A DNA stretch of 32,839 nucleotides from Nemertoderma westbladi (Eukaryota > Xenacoelomorpha > Nemertodermatida > Nemertodermatidae), in assembly GCA_032718475.1 (NCBI GenBank), contig JAUCBJ010008801.1, forward strand, positions 1-32,839, read 5' to 3'. A program made the position numbers and the translations under genes. Each line of letters starts with the position of its first letter. Position 1 is the stretch's first letter. Positions 31,527 to 32,839 of this stretch are shown here, piece after piece. The notes under the pieces are model-generated. The model saw nothing but the letters and a program-made list of their open reading frames with translations. It did no database searches and was not told the DNA's origin.

Positions 31527-32839
31527 ATGAAAAAAATTATAAATTTTATGTCGACACTGAAAGTTTTTGTAATTATGTTTTCGTTGTTGATTCTTATCGA
31601 ACAAGTCTCAGTGGCCACAGCAGGCATAGTAAGTAACATATTATTGTATCAAATTTAATAGTTTAGTATAATTTATTATAAAAAAGACACATATTTTTCG
31701 TAAAATTTTTTTACCCGATATTGTTCTAAATATGTAGGCTACTCTGGTACTTTCCACATAATACAATTTTTTAACAGTTGAATAGTTTGTTTGGAAAAAA
31801 AAAAATCAAGTAATGTATTTTAGTTGTTTTTTGACTATTGTTTTTTGATTTAATGAATTTTATGACGTGATTATTTTGTAAACAGTTTTCTTATTCGGTG
31901 CTGATAACCAAAGAATACCATAAATAGCCCCCCCCCCCCCCCCCCCCCCGTTGCAGGCACGAATGCATCCACCAAGAGAAGCACAGCCAACGCAACCTGG
32001 CAAATCTGTGTCGACGACGGTCCCTGCCAATGCGACGATGACAGCTACTACTCGTGGAACGACGACGGTCCCTGCCAATGCGACGATGACAGCTACTACT
32101 CGTGGAAAGACAACGGTCCCTGCCAATGCGACGATGACAGCTACTACTCGTGGAACGACGACGGTCCCTGCCACAGCGACGATGATGACAACTACTACTC
32201 GTGGAACGACAACGGTCCCTGCCAATGCGACGATGACAACTACTACTCGTGGAACGACAACGGTCCCTGCCAATGCGACGATGACAACTACTACTCGTGG
32301 AACGACGACTATCCCTGCCAATGCGACGATGACAACTACTACTCGTGGAACGACGACGGTCCCTGCCAATGCGAATGCGACGATGACAGCTACTACTCGT
32401 GGAACGACGACGGTCCCTGCCACAGCGACGATGATGACAACTACTACTCGTGGAACGACAACGGTCCCTGCCAATGCGACGATGACAACTACTACTCGTG
32501 GAACGACGACGGTCCCTGCCACAGCGACGATGATGACAACTACTACTCGTGGAACGACAACGGTCCCTGCCAATGCGACGATGACAACTACTACTCGTGG
32601 AACGACAACGGTCCCTGCCAATGCGACGATGACAACTACTACTCGTGGAACGACAACGGTCCCTGCCACAGCGACGATGATGACAACTACTACTCGTGGA
32701 ACGACAACGGTCCCTGCCAATGCGACGATGACAACTACTACTCGTGGAACGACAACGGTCCCTGCCAATGCGACGATGACAACTACTACTCGTGGAACGA
32801 CAACGGTCCCTGCCAATGCGACGATGACAACTACTACTC
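31527..32839 (+). CDS. gene 3 of the cluster: secreted repeat protein sharing the peptide signal exon, 3' end beyond window
   Basis: Exon 1 (31527 or 31548 to 31628): from the second Met, MSTLKVFVIMFSLLILIEQ then VSVATAGI, 27 residues aligning without a gap to the signal peptides of genes 1 and 2, with the same phase-0 GTAAGT donor. Exon 2 starts at 31957 after a C run and TTGCAG with GCACGAATGCATC, close to GCGCGGTTGCATC of gene 2. In the spliced frame it reads ARMHPPREAQPTQPGKSVS and then Thr-rich repeats of 16 residues (VPANATMTATTRGTTT), most with an N-A-T glycosylation sequon, so a mucin-like secreted glycoprotein. The frame stays open to the window end. A second plus frame is also open and reads acidic Cys repeats (DDGPCQCDDDSYYSWN), preceded by ATWQICV, like the QTFTIC of its relatives. 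Which frame is used is unresolved. The minus-strand open frame is a shadow. Confidence 0.7.
31629..31956 (+). other. intron of gene 3, with a C homopolymer
   Basis: 328 bp, AT-rich, with a run of about 22 C (31928-31949) just before the acceptor TTGCAG that acts as its polypyrimidine tract. The run length is probably unreliable in the assembly. Confidence 0.65.
32020..32839 (+). repeat. 48-bp coding tandem array in exon 2 of gene 3
   Basis: Seventeen units beginning GTCCCTGCC (the last cut by the window end). Eleven of the first sixteen are 48 bp, four are 51 bp and one is 54 bp, all multiples of three. The 51-bp form (CCACAGCGACGATGATGACA) recurs in units 4, 9, 11 and 14. Confidence 0.95.

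Noticed and set aside
31860-32816. 318-codon minus-strand frame of Val/Ala repeats
   Set aside because: It is the reverse of the 48-bp array. The plus strand has the signal exon, splice sites and paralogues, so the minus frame is a shadow.

Overview
This window is nuclear DNA from an animal, not from a bacterium. Multi-exon genes with GT..AG introns, Ig and spectrin-type domains, MITE-like elements and several kinds of satellite all point that way. The domain make-up and the frequent word AGGCCTA suggest a marine invertebrate deuterostome (ambulacrarian or tunicate). That is an inference and I cannot name the species.

Left edge (1-400): a possible 3' end of an unrecognised plus-strand gene. 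Positions 400-2700 are AT-rich, with inverted and internal repeats and no clear gene.

Main gene (about 2707-20627, minus strand): I reassembled 22 exons whose splice phases all agree. They encode about 1,440 residues: an N-terminal stretch of about seven spectrin-like helical repeats, then seven I-set Ig domains. The layout best fits a CCDC141/titin-related cytoskeletal protein. The true first exon was not found. Two intronless genes sit in its introns. One is an 807-codon FANCB-like gene (5374-7797, same strand) and the other a mitochondrial monothiol glutaredoxin of GLRX5 type (18335-18997, opposite strand). The donor region of exon 1 has been amplified into a 61-bp satellite (19653-20470), so many monomers carry a copy of the 5' splice site.

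Right part (21300-32839, plus strand): a cluster of three related two-exon genes for small secreted products. In each, exon 1 is a 27-codon signal peptide ending in a phase-0 GTAAGT donor. Exon 2 starts GCG CGG TTG, or GCA CGA ATG in the third. The first two encode 64- and 63-residue precursors with cysteine pattern C-X6-C-X6-CC-X2-C-X5-C, an inhibitor-cystine-knot spacing. The third keeps the signal exon and splice junction, but its exon 2 is a 48-bp coding repeat running off the window. In the spliced frame it is a Thr-rich, mucin-like glycoprotein. In a second open frame it is an acidic Cys/Trp/Tyr repeat that better resembles its cysteine-rich relatives. Between genes 2 and 3 lies about 2.9 kb of G-rich minisatellite that abuts, and may have grown from, the end of a dispersed repeat.

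The strongest candidates for new biology are the secreted-peptide cluster with its repeat-expanded, frame-shifted third member, and the splice-donor satellite. All homology calls come from reading the sequence; no database was searched.
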